Assembly: GCF_964266745.1 (NCBI RefSeq)
Contig: NZ_CAXWGX010000001.1
Location: 186,001-250,000 of the forward strand
Direction of reading: 5' to 3'
DNA length: 64,000 nucleotides
DNA from: Propionicimonas sp020161015
GTDB lineage: Bacteria > Actinomycetota > Actinomycetes > Propionibacteriales > Propionibacteriaceae
Part shown: piece after piece, positions 26,116-33,307 of the stretch
Position numbering within the stretch: position 1 is the stretch's first letter
Layout: every line of letters starts with the position of its first letter
Made by a program: the position numbers and the translations under genes
The notes under the pieces: generated by a model
Told to the model about the DNA's origin: nothing
The model's input: only the letters and a program-made list of their open reading frames with translations
Database searches by the model: none

Positions 26116-27165
26116 GTGAAGACCAAGAAGTTGCTCAGGGTGGTCGAGGACGGGACGCAGACCGCGGTCGAGTACTTGTCGCCATACGTCGAGCAGGCCC
26201 TCCGCGAGGGCGGCGAGCTGGCCGACGAGACCTACCAGCGGATCCGTCCGGTTCTGAAGGACGCGCGCATCCGTGGGGCGAGGCTCGCCTCCGACACCTT
26301 CGAGCGGGTCCACCCCGTGATCGACGACGCCCTCGACCGGGTGTCCCCCGCGGTGGACGCCACCGTGAAGGCCGTCCGTCCCGCCGTGGACGACGTGCTC
26401 GGCCGCATCCCGCCGACCGTCGACTACGCGCGCGAGAAGGTGCAGGCCGACTACCTGCCGCGAGTCGCAGAACTCCTGCGTGACCTCGCCCGGCAGCCGC
26501 TGGCCAAGGAACTCAAGGTGGCAGTGGCGTCCGCGGCCCTGGCCAAGGAGCTGGAGAAGGCCTCCCGGCCGAAGAAGTCGGGCTGGAAGACCTTCGGCAA
26601 GATCCTGCTGGCCGGCGCGGTGCTCGGTGGCGTGGTCGCAGCGCTGCGCAAGCTGCTCGCCGACCCGTCCAGCGGCTGGGAGACCCACACCCCGAAGACC
26701 GCCTACGTCGCCGATCCCGTCGCCGACGTGGTCGATGACGTCACCGACAAGGCCGCCGACCTGGCCGACGCCGCCAAGGACGTCGCCGGAGACGTCGCGG
26801 ACGCCGCGAAGCAGGCGGCTGGTGCCACCGGTGCCGCGGTCGAGGACCTCGCCGACTCGGCCGCCGACGTCGTCGAGGACGTGAAGGACGCGGCCGCCGA
26901 CGCGGGCGAGGACATCGAGGAGAAGCTGAGCAAGCTCGCCGACGAGGCCGAGGGGGGCGATGCCTCCCCTTTAGCCGGTAGCCCCTACGGTGACGGCTCG
27001 TACGTCGGTGACGAACCGCCGCAGGGGTACACCATCAAGGGCAACGACCGCTCGATGAAGTACCACGTCCCCGGGAGCGCCGCCTACGAGCGGACCATCG
27101 CCGAGGTGTGGTTCGAGACCGAGGAGGCGGCGCAGGCCGCCGGCTTCGTCCGCGCCCAGCGGTGA
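26116..27165 (+). CDS. helix-rich protein with LEA-like repeats and C-terminal sunset domain
   Basis: A 349-aa protein in three parts. Residues 1-150 are long amphipathic helices with recurring D-x-RIRPV/VHPVIDD units. A hydrophobic segment (KILLAGAVLGGVVAALRKLL, about 160-180) may be a membrane helix. Residues about 195-285 are an Ala/Asp/Val-rich region with 11-residue periodicity (for example DLADAAKDVAGDVADAAKQA), like LEA or apolipoprotein helices. The C-terminal about 45 residues match the small sunset domain (YTIKGNDRSMKYHVPGS, then TIAEVWFETEEAAQAAGF). The start is GTG with GGGAGG upstream and a TACGGT -10 near 26082. The function is unknown; a membrane- or envelope-associated scaffold is plausible. 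Confidence 0.8.
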   Translation: MKTKKLLRVVEDGTQTAVEYLSPYVEQALREGGELADETYQRIRPVLKDARIRGARLASDTFERVHPVIDDALDRVSPAVDATVKAVRPAVDDVLGRIPPTVDYAREKVQADYLPRVAELLRDLARQPLAKELKVAVASAALAKELEKASRPKKSGWKTFGKILLAGAVLGGVVAALRKLLADPSSGWETHTPKTAYVADPVADVVDDVTDKAADLADAAKDVAGDVADAAKQAAGATGAAVEDLADSAADVVEDVKDAAADAGEDIEEKLSKLADEAEGGDASPLAGSPYGDGSYVGDEPPQGYTIKGNDRSMKYHVPGSAAYERTIAEVWFETEEAAQAAGFVRAQR

Positions 27166-27167
27166 CC

Positions 27168-27191
27168 GCATCCCGCCCCGAGGCGGGATGC
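27168..27191 (+). terminator. strong hairpin after sunset-domain gene
   Basis: A perfect 10-bp stem (27168-27177 with 27182-27191) and 4-nt loop starting 2 bp after the stop codon. No T-tract follows. Confidence 0.7.
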
Positions 27192-27205
27192 TGAAAAGAC
27201 ACTGA

Positions 27206-27242
27206 GAATCCGGGGTCCCGACTCACACGGGGCCCCGGATTC
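27206..27242 (+). terminator. second hairpin, 14-bp stem
   Basis: Stem 27206-27219 with 27229-27242 (one G-U pair) and a 9-nt loop, 14 nt after the first hairpin. Tandem hairpins make this a firm transcriptional boundary before the small HTH-like gene. Confidence 0.65.
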
Positions 27243-27256
27243 CGACCTTCCCGGGT

Positions 27257-27505
27257 GTGCAGGAAACCAATCACCACTGGGTGCAGGCCGCGCCGTTCCG
27301 CGCCCTTGTCCTCTGGCTCGTCGAGCTCACCGGGCTGCCGTGGGTCGTCCTCGCCGAGCAGGCCGAGGTGCCGCCGGCCGTCGTGCACCGGCTGCTCCAC
27401 GGACGGGGCGGACGCCGTCCCGCCCGCATCCCGCGCGACTGCGCCGCCCGCCTGCTGGCCCTCGACGGGCACGCGCTCACCCATCTCGCCCGGCAACGCC
27501 GGTAG
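27257..27505 (+). CDS. small HTH-like conserved protein
   Basis: An 82-aa basic protein with a helix-turn-helix-like layout: WLVELTGLPWVVLAEQAEV, PPAVVHRLLHGRGG, then RIPRDCAARLLALDGHAL. The pattern (LA-x-Q-x-x-V then a recognition-like helix ending in RLLHG) resembles short Xre-type folds that occur upstream of prepilin peptidase or late genes in actinobacteria. It starts with GTG and has no obvious ribosome binding site. Only 9 bp separate its stop from the prepilin peptidase start, but that gene has its own -10 element. A small real gene is likelier than chance, not certain. Confidence 0.55.
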   Translation: MQETNHHWVQAAPFRALVLWLVELTGLPWVVLAEQAEVPPAVVHRLLHGRGGRRPARIPRDCAARLLALDGHALTHLARQRR

Positions 27506-27508
27506 TCT
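27503..27508 (+). promoter_or_regulatory. -10 element, leaderless promoter of prepilin peptidase gene
   Basis: TAGTCT, 6 nt before GTG 27515, overlapping the stop codon of the small HTH-like gene. Confidence 0.6.
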
Positions 27509-27514
27509 GCGCCC

Positions 27515-28186
27515 GTGCCCACCCCGGTGACCGTGCTGGTCGCGGTCCTGCTGTCCGCCGCCGTCGCCCTGGCGACGCCGGCCCTGCTGCGCCGCCAGCC
27601 GCTGCCCGAGGACGCCGACGACCTGCCTCCGTTCGCCGACCTGGCCACCCCCCGGTTCCGGCTGGCCGTCCTTGTCGTCTCCGCGCTGGCGACCACGCTC
27701 GCGCTGCTGCTCACCGCACCCGAACACTGGGCGGTCTGGGCGCCGTTCACCAGCCTGGGCGCCCTGCTCGTGCTGGTCGACCTCCGCACGACCTACCTGC
27801 CGCTGCGCCTGAACTACCTCGTCCTCGCGCTCTCCCTCGCCGGCGCCGGCGTGGCGGCCGCCCTGACGCGCACCTGGCAGCCGTTGGTGGGCGCTGCGGT
27901 GACGGGTGCTGTCGCGGCGGGCGTCCTGTGGCTGGTGTGGCGGGCCAGCGGCGGCCGGCTCGGGTTCGGCGACGTCCGGCTGGCCGGGCTCATCGGGGTC
28001 GTGACGGGCACACAGGGCCTGCCACTGCCGGTGTGGGCCTTCGTGCTGGGAAGCGCGACCGGGGCGGTGTGGGGCGTGGTGTCCTGGCTGCGACGCGGTG
28101 GCGACGGCGCGTTCCCCTACGGGCCCGCCCTGTGGCTCGGTCCGCTCCTGGCGCTGCTGGTCAGGCGGGCCTTGCTGCCCGGGTGA
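27515..28186 (+). CDS. prepilin peptidase (type IV leader peptidase, A24 family)
   Basis: A 223-aa polytopic membrane aspartyl protease of the short A24 group (no N-terminal methylase domain). It has about six transmembrane helices. The first catalytic Asp is in LVLVDLRTTYLPLRLN and the second in RLGFGDVRLAGLIG (GFGD motif). It would process Tad/Flp or type IV pilin leaders, but no pilin gene is in this window. It starts with GTG, probably leaderless. Its last 26 bp overlap the 3' end of trpD on the opposite strand. Confidence 0.88.
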   Translation: MPTPVTVLVAVLLSAAVALATPALLRRQPLPEDADDLPPFADLATPRFRLAVLVVSALATTLALLLTAPEHWAVWAPFTSLGALLVLVDLRTTYLPLRLNYLVLALSLAGAGVAAALTRTWQPLVGAAVTGAVAAGVLWLVWRASGGRLGFGDVRLAGLIGVVTGTQGLPLPVWAFVLGSATGAVWGVVSWLRRGGDGAFPYGPALWLGPLLALLVRRALLPG

Positions 28187-29207
28187 CGCGGACCCAGTCC
28201 TCGAGCACCCGCGCCGCTGCGCCGGAGTCGATGGCGGCGAAGGCGCGCTCCAGCGGCGCGGCGAGCTGCGCGGCCAACGGCGTGCCGAGGTCCGGCCCGG
28301 CGAAGGCCAGCTGCGCGGCCGCGGAGTTCAGGGCGACGATGTCGCGCACCGCGCCGGGCGTCCCGGAGAGCACGTCGTGCACGACGGCAGCGTTGTGGGC
28401 CGGGTCGCCGCCGACGAGGTCGTCCCTGCCCGCCGGGGCCACGCCCAGCTCGGACGGGTCCAGGCGGGTGGTGGACACCTCGCCCCCACCGATCACCCAC
28501 ACCTGGGAGGGTCCCGTGGTGGTGAGCTCGTCGAGCCCGTCCTCACCGTGGAACACCAGGCCCCGGTGCCCGCGACCGGCGATCACACCGGCCATGAGCG
28601 GCGCCATCCGCACATCGGCCACGCCGACAGCGGAGGCGTGCGGGCGGGCCGGGTTGGCCAGCGGGCCGAGGAAGTTGAAGGCCGTCGGCACGCCGAGCTC
28701 GCGGCGGGCGGACGACGCGAAGCGCAGCGCCGGGTGGTACAGCGGGGCGAACAGGAACACGATGCCGGCCTCGGCCAGCACCCGTGCCTGGGCGGCCGGC
28801 GGCACGTCCAGCACCACGCCCAGCGCCTCCAGGCAGTCCGCGGTGCCGCTCGCGCTCGATGCGGCGCGGTTGCCGTGCTTGACCACGGGCACCCCGCAGG
28901 CGGCGGTCACGATCGCCGCCATGGTGGACACGTTCACGGTGTTCGCGCGGTCGCCCCCGGAGCCGACGACGTCGACCGCCTCCGCGTCGAGGTCGATCGG
29001 GGTGGCGCGCGCCAGCATGGCCTGGGCGAGGCCGGTCAGCTCGGAGACGGTCTCGCCCTTGGCACGCAGCGCGATCGCGAAGCCGGCGATCTGCACCGGG
29101 GTGACGTCGCCGGCGAGCACCTGGTCCATCGCCCAGGAGGTGGCCTCGGGCTCGAGGTGGTTGCCGCGGACCAGGTCGGACAGCAGGCCCGCCCAGGTGA
29201 AGGTCAC
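28161..29207 (-). CDS. trpD: anthranilate phosphoribosyltransferase
   Basis: A 348-aa TrpD: anthranilate + PRPP to phosphoribosyl anthranilate, the second step of tryptophan synthesis. Motifs: DVVGSGGDRANTVNVSTMAA (PRPP loop, here GSGGD), KHGNRAASSASGTAD, LFAPLYHPALRF and FNFLGPLANPARP. The GSGGD and KHGN forms are regular actinobacterial variants of GTGGD/KHGN. The start is GTG 29205-29207, overlapping the upstream receiver-like gene by 4 bp. No other trp gene is adjacent; this isolated trpD downstream of a response-regulator gene and ctaG is a recurring actinobacterial arrangement. Confidence 0.93.
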   Translation of the reverse strand: MTFTWAGLLSDLVRGNHLEPEATSWAMDQVLAGDVTPVQIAGFAIALRAKGETVSELTGLAQAMLARATPIDLDAEAVDVVGSGGDRANTVNVSTMAAIVTAACGVPVVKHGNRAASSASGTADCLEALGVVLDVPPAAQARVLAEAGIVFLFAPLYHPALRFASSARRELGVPTAFNFLGPLANPARPHASAVGVADVRMAPLMAGVIAGRGHRGLVFHGEDGLDELTTTGPSQVWVIGGGEVSTTRLDPSELGVAPAGRDDLVGGDPAHNAAVVHDVLSGTPGAVRDIVALNSAAAQLAFAGPDLGTPLAAQLAAPLERAFAAIDSGAAARVLEDWVRVTRAARPA

Positions 29208-29617
29208 GCGGTCGCCTTCTCCGCGAGCCGGGCGCGCAGCAGGTCGGCGGCCGCCGCGGGCAGGCGCACAGGGTCGATCGGGTAGGGGGTGATGCCGTCG
29301 GCCTCCGACCAGGTGGCCAGCCAGGCGTCCGCCACGCGCGCGAGGAGCAGGAGCACCGGCGGGCAGTCGGTGATCTCGTTCTTGAGCTGGTGGCACAGCC
29401 CGATGCCGCCGGACGGCGTGGCCTCCGCGTCCAGGATCACCAGGTCGACGCCCCCGGCGTCCATGGTCTGGAGGACCACCGGCTGGGTGGCCACCTCGAA
29501 CACGTCGAGCTCGGGCAGGTCGGCCGCGACCCGGCGTCCCAGCGCCAGGCGAACCTGCTCACGCGTGGTCCGGTCGTCGGAGTACACCAGCACCCGCGCG
29601 GTCGTCTGTTCGGTCAT
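29204..29617 (-). CDS. receiver-domain-like protein (pseudo-response regulator)
   Basis: A 137-aa single CheY-like domain without an output domain. The acidic pair is in LVYSDDRTTRE and the phospho-acceptor-like Asp in VDLVILDAEATPSGG. The conserved strand-5 Lys appears to be missing (YPIDPVRLP where KPF is normal), suggesting atypical or no phosphorylation. It is coupled by 4-bp overlaps to both ctaG upstream and trpD downstream. What it regulates is unknown; no histidine kinase is nearby. Confidence 0.85.
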   Translation of the reverse strand: MTEQTTARVLVYSDDRTTREQVRLALGRRVAADLPELDVFEVATQPVVLQTMDAGGVDLVILDAEATPSGGIGLCHQLKNEITDCPPVLLLLARVADAWLATWSEADGITPYPIDPVRLPAAAADLLRARLAEKATA

Positions 29618-30615
29618 CGATCTTCCTCATCCGGCGTCGCCGCCTCGCGTCCACCTGTGGCGTCATCGTAACCGGTCGAGGGCCCCGATCCGGCGGCCGC
29701 CCGCTGCGCAGCCAGGCGCTCCTCCCGGTCGAGTCGCCGGTCCTCGCGGGCGGCCTCGCGCCGGCTGTCGGCGTACCACTGGGCGAGGAACACCGCCATG
29801 ATGATGCCCATCGTGAGGTCGCCGGTGGCCCACATGATCGCGCCCGCCAGGTACTGGTCGTCGATCGGTGCCGGGGGCCAGGCGCGGTTGAACGCCAGGT
29901 ACCACTCCTCGGCGATCAGCCGGGGCGAGCCCATGATCGTCACGCCGAGGAACGCCTGTGCCGGCATGGTGAGGAACAGCAGCAGCATGCGCATCGGGTA
30001 GGGCAGGCGGTTCGGCATCGGGTCGTTGCCCAGCAGCGGGAAGAAGAACAGGCAGCCGACGGTGACCATGTACACGTGCAGCAGGTCGTGCGCCCAGTCG
30101 ACGTCGAGGGTGAAGCGGTAGAGCTCGGTCAGGTAGAGCGCGAACGGTGTCGTGATGAGCAGGGCGGTCGCCAGCGCCGGGTTGAACAGCACCTTCGCCG
30201 GCCAGGAGTGCAGGACCCGCATCACGCGGCGACGCCCGTCCTTGCCGAGGTTGCGCAGCAGCAGGGTCACCGGCGCCCCGATCGCGAGGAAGACCGGAGT
30301 GATCATCGTCAGGATCGTGTGCTGCACCATGTGCACGCTGAACAGCACGGTGTCGTAGGCGCCGAGTGCGCTCATGCCGGCCACCGTCGCCGTCCCGATG
30401 CCGCCCACGCACCACGACCAGGTGCGCACCGCCGGCCACCGGACGCCCTGCGCGCGCAGCCGCCACACCCCCCACAGGTAGAGCGCCAGTCCCAGGGTCG
30501 CGGGGACGGCGAACAGCCAGTCCCACTTCCACTCGGTGAGCAGGCGGAGCCAGGTCAGCGGCGGCGGCTGGTTGGTGGGGTCGGCATGCAGCGGCACGAG
30601 TCCGGCGAATCCCAT
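29614..30615 (-). CDS. ctaG: cytochrome c oxidase assembly protein (CtaG/YPO-like)
   Basis: A 333-aa polytopic membrane protein of the Caa3_CtaG family with about seven transmembrane helices and a basic, charged C-terminal tail. Conserved His-rich segments: FSVHMVQHTILTMI, ALGAY, DWAHDLLHVYMVTVGCLFFF and EEWYLAFNRAWPP. The family helps build the copper centre of cytochrome oxidase. ATG 30613-30615 is 6 nt from a GATAAT -10 on the minus strand. It is divergent from ctaE, which matches its role. It is distinct from the CtaG/Cox11 family of proteobacteria. Confidence 0.9.
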   Translation of the reverse strand: MGFAGLVPLHADPTNQPPPLTWLRLLTEWKWDWLFAVPATLGLALYLWGVWRLRAQGVRWPAVRTWSWCVGGIGTATVAGMSALGAYDTVLFSVHMVQHTILTMITPVFLAIGAPVTLLLRNLGKDGRRRVMRVLHSWPAKVLFNPALATALLITTPFALYLTELYRFTLDVDWAHDLLHVYMVTVGCLFFFPLLGNDPMPNRLPYPMRMLLLFLTMPAQAFLGVTIMGSPRLIAEEWYLAFNRAWPPAPIDDQYLAGAIMWATGDLTMGIIMAVFLAQWYADSRREAAREDRRLDREERLAAQRAAAGSGPSTGYDDATGGREAATPDEEDR

Positions 30616-30621
30616 GGGGCA

Positions 30622-30670
30622 ATTATCGATGGATCGGGTGGTGCCCATTAAGGCAGCCGTTCGTCATAAT
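30622..30670. promoter_or_regulatory. divergent leaderless promoters of ctaG and ctaE
   Basis: Minus-strand GATAAT (30622-30627) lies 6 nt before the ctaG ATG; plus-strand CATAAT (30665-30670) lies 6 nt before the ctaE ATG at 30677. Both are one mismatch from TATAAT, stronger -10 elements than others in the window, as expected for respiratory genes. Confidence 0.65.
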
Positions 30671-30676
30671 GGCGCA

Positions 30677-31408
30677 ATGGCCCACACCACACCGCTGAGC
30701 GCACCGACCGGCCTGCCCCACGGAGCCGTCCACGAGGTCGCGCCCAGCCGCCTGCAGGGCCTGCGCGGACGCCCAGACGCGCTGTCGGTGGGCGTCATCA
30801 TCTGGCTCGCCAGCGAGCTCATGTTCTTCGCCGCCCTCTTCGGTGCGTACTTCTCGCTGCGCGAGACGACGACCGCGGCCGCGGTCGCCGCCGGCACCAC
30901 CCCGATGTGGGAGTGGGGGTCGAACCACCTACTCAACGACTGGTTCGGGATCAGCTTCCCGTGGTTCGCGACGATCAACACCACGATCCTGCTGTTGTCG
31001 TCGGTGACCTGCCAGCTCGGCGTGCACGCCGCGGAACGCGGCCAGGTGGGTCGTTCCGGCTCGCTGGCGCGGATCGGCGGCTGGGGCCTGCGCGAGTGGT
31101 ACACGCTCACGTTCGTGATGGGCGCGGTGTTCATCGGCGGCCAGGCGTTCGAGTACGCGACCCTCGTCAGCGAGGGCTTCACGCTCTCGGTGAATGCCTA
31201 CACGTCGGCGTTCTTCCTCGCCACCGGCTTCCACGGTCTGCACGTGATCGGCGGTTTGGTGGCATTTTTGCTTATGTTGGGACGGACTTATCTGTCCCGC
31301 CGGTTCACCCATGAACAGGCCGTCCACGCCATTGTTACCTCGTACTACTGGCATTTCGTCGACGCGATCTGGGTCGTGCTCTTCGGCGTGCTCTACCTGC
31401 TGCGCTGA
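30677..31408 (+). CDS. ctaE: cytochrome c oxidase subunit III (aa3 type)
   Basis: A 243-aa integral membrane subunit III with about five to six helices. Recognisable: DALSVGVIIWLASELMFFAA, GAYFSLRE, LREWYTLTFVMGAVFIGGQ, FEYATLV, ATGFHGLHVIGGL and the terminal HAIVTSYYWHFVDAIWVVLF. It supports proton uptake and stability of the aa3 oxidase. It heads the ctaE-qcrC-qcrA-qcrB operon. The frame is open well before the ATG, but homology and the -10 spacing fix the start at 30677. Confidence 0.95.
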   Translation: MAHTTPLSAPTGLPHGAVHEVAPSRLQGLRGRPDALSVGVIIWLASELMFFAALFGAYFSLRETTTAAAVAAGTTPMWEWGSNHLLNDWFGISFPWFATINTTILLLSSVTCQLGVHAAERGQVGRSGSLARIGGWGLREWYTLTFVMGAVFIGGQAFEYATLVSEGFTLSVNAYTSAFFLATGFHGLHVIGGLVAFLLMLGRTYLSRRFTHEQAVHAIVTSYYWHFVDAIWVVLFGVLYLLR

Positions 31409-31430
31409 ACTTCCCAAGGAGGAACCCCTG

Positions 31431-32267
31431 ATGAGATTCCTGACCCGCGGAGGTCGGTCGCCGAAACCCCGAGCATCGTTGCGCCGGCACCGCGCTGCGC
31501 GTCCCCTGTTGCTCGGCCTCAGCCTGCTCTTCGTCGGCACGCTCTACGCCGCGCTCACCCCGGCAGCGCCGTCCTCCGCGGAGGGTGCCACGGACCAGCA
31601 GCTCGTCGCGCAGGGCAAGAACCTCTTCGCCGTGAACTGCGCGTCGTGCCACGGGCTCAACGCCGAGGGCCTCGCCCAGCAGGGGGCCCCGTCGCTGACC
31701 AACGTCGGCGCCGCCGCGGTCGACTTCCAGGTGCGCACCGGCCGCATGCCGATGGCCAACCCTCTGGCCCAGGCCCCGCGCAAGGAGAACGTCTTCACCG
31801 ACGACGAGATCGCAGCGCTGGCCGCCTACGTCGCCAGCCTCGGCGACGGCCCCGGGATCCCCACCGAGGACCAGTACAACCCGGCCGGGCTGAGCCCGGA
31901 GGACGTCGCCCGCGGCGGTGAGCTGTTCCGCACCAACTGCTCCGCCTGCCACAACTTCAAGGGCGCCGGCGGTGCCCTGCCGAACGGCCTGGTCGCCCCG
32001 AGCCTGCAGGAGTCGACCCCCAGGGAGGTCTACGAGGCGCTGCGCACCGGCCCCGGCCAGATGCCCGTCTTCGCCCCCGGCGCCGTCCCCGACGAGGACG
32101 TCAAGTCGATCATCGGCTACCTCGAGCAGGTGAACGCGACGCCGTCCGCCGGCCTCACCCTCGGCGGCCTCGGCCCGGTCTCGGAGGGCTTCTGGGCCTG
32201 GGTGGTCGGGATCGGCGGCCTCGTCCTGTTCGCCGTCTGGATCGCCTCCCGGGGAGCCCGCGCATGA
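31431..32267 (+). CDS. qcrC: diheme cytochrome c subunit of the bcc complex
   Basis: A 278-aa diheme cytochrome c that passes electrons from the bc complex directly to CtaC in actinobacterial supercomplexes. It has an N-terminal signal-anchor helix (about 25-42), heme site 1 CASCH at 70-74, heme site 2 CSACH at 170-174, axial Met candidates in GRMPMAN and GQMPVF, and a C-terminal transmembrane helix (WAWVVGIGGLVLFAVWIAS). ATG 31431 has AAGGAGG upstream. Its stop overlaps qcrA by 4 bp. Confidence 0.96.
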   Translation: MRFLTRGGRSPKPRASLRRHRAARPLLLGLSLLFVGTLYAALTPAAPSSAEGATDQQLVAQGKNLFAVNCASCHGLNAEGLAQQGAPSLTNVGAAAVDFQVRTGRMPMANPLAQAPRKENVFTDDEIAALAAYVASLGDGPGIPTEDQYNPAGLSPEDVARGGELFRTNCSACHNFKGAGGALPNGLVAPSLQESTPREVYEALRTGPGQMPVFAPGAVPDEDVKSIIGYLEQVNATPSAGLTLGGLGPVSEGFWAWVVGIGGLVLFAVWIASRGARA

Positions 32268-33307
32268 ACGACCCGCAGACCGACCTCCCCGTGCCCGACC
32301 CCGGACTGGAGGAGCACCCGCCGCGCTTCACCGACGTGGACGACGCCGCCGCGGACCGCGCCTACAAGCAGATCGTCGGCATGCTGGCCGCCGTCCCGGT
32401 GCTCGTGGTCGCGTTCCTCGTGGTCTACTTCGCCGTCCCCAGGGACGCGGAGCTCGTGCTGTTCGGCGCCAACCTGAAGATGCAGACCACCCTCCTCGGC
32501 CTGACCGCGGGGGTGGCGACGCTGCTGATCGGCATCTCCGCGATCCACTGGGCGCGCATGCTGATGAGCGACGAGGAGATCGTCGGCGACCGGCACGGTG
32601 CCGCGTCCCCGCCCGAGGCGCGCGAGCGCGTGCTGACCGACCTGGAGACCGGCATCGAGGCGTCCGGCATCCGCCGGCGCAAGCTGCTCGGCACCGGCAT
32701 GGCCGGCGCGCTCGGCATGATGGCCCTTCCGGCCGTGGTGAGCCTGGCCGACATGGGCCCGTGGCCCACCGCGGAGCTGCGCGCCAAGACCATCGAGAAG
32801 ACGATCTGGGCAGAGGGCGTCCACCTGGTCAACGACGTCACCTTCACCCGGCTGAAGGCCACCGAACTGGTGGTCGGACAGCTGGTGAACGCCCAGCCGG
32901 AGACGCTTCAGGAGTACCACGGGGCCGCGCTCCAGCAGCAGAAGGCGAAGGCGTCCATCATCGTCGTCCGGATGGACCCCAACAGCATCCGCATCCCCGA
33001 GTCACGGCGGGACTGGCAGGTGGACGGGATCCTCTGCTACTCCAAGATCTGCACGCACGTCGGCTGCCCGATCAGCCTGTGGGAGCAGCAGACGCACCAC
33101 CTGCTCTGCCCGTGCCACCAGTCGACCTTCGACCTGGGCAACTCCGGCGTCGTGGTGTTCGGCCCGGCCGCCCGCGCGCTGCCGCAGCTGCCGATCACGA
33201 CGGACGCGGAGGGGTACCTGGTGGCCAGGAGCGACTTCACCGTCCCGGTGGGGCCGAGCTACTTCGAACGGGACTCGTCGAAGGACTTCCAGGAGGGTGA
33301 CCGCTGA
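32264..33307 (+). CDS. qcrA: Rieske iron-sulfur subunit of the bcc complex
   Basis: A 347-aa actinobacterial Rieske protein with three N-terminal transmembrane helices (about 38-58, 72-92, 142-162), as in mycobacterial QcrA, then the soluble [2Fe-2S] domain. Cluster ligands: Cys263 and His265 in CTHVGC, Cys282 and His285 in CPCHQS; Cys268 and Cys284 form the usual disulfide. An RRRK motif before the third helix fits Tat-dependent insertion known for relatives. It is coupled by 4-bp overlap to qcrC and by 1 bp to qcrB. Confidence 0.96.
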   Translation: MNDPQTDLPVPDPGLEEHPPRFTDVDDAAADRAYKQIVGMLAAVPVLVVAFLVVYFAVPRDAELVLFGANLKMQTTLLGLTAGVATLLIGISAIHWARMLMSDEEIVGDRHGAASPPEARERVLTDLETGIEASGIRRRKLLGTGMAGALGMMALPAVVSLADMGPWPTAELRAKTIEKTIWAEGVHLVNDVTFTRLKATELVVGQLVNAQPETLQEYHGAALQQQKAKASIIVVRMDPNSIRIPESRRDWQVDGILCYSKICTHVGCPISLWEQQTHHLLCPCHQSTFDLGNSGVVVFGPAARALPQLPITTDAEGYLVARSDFTVPVGPSYFERDSSKDFQEGDR

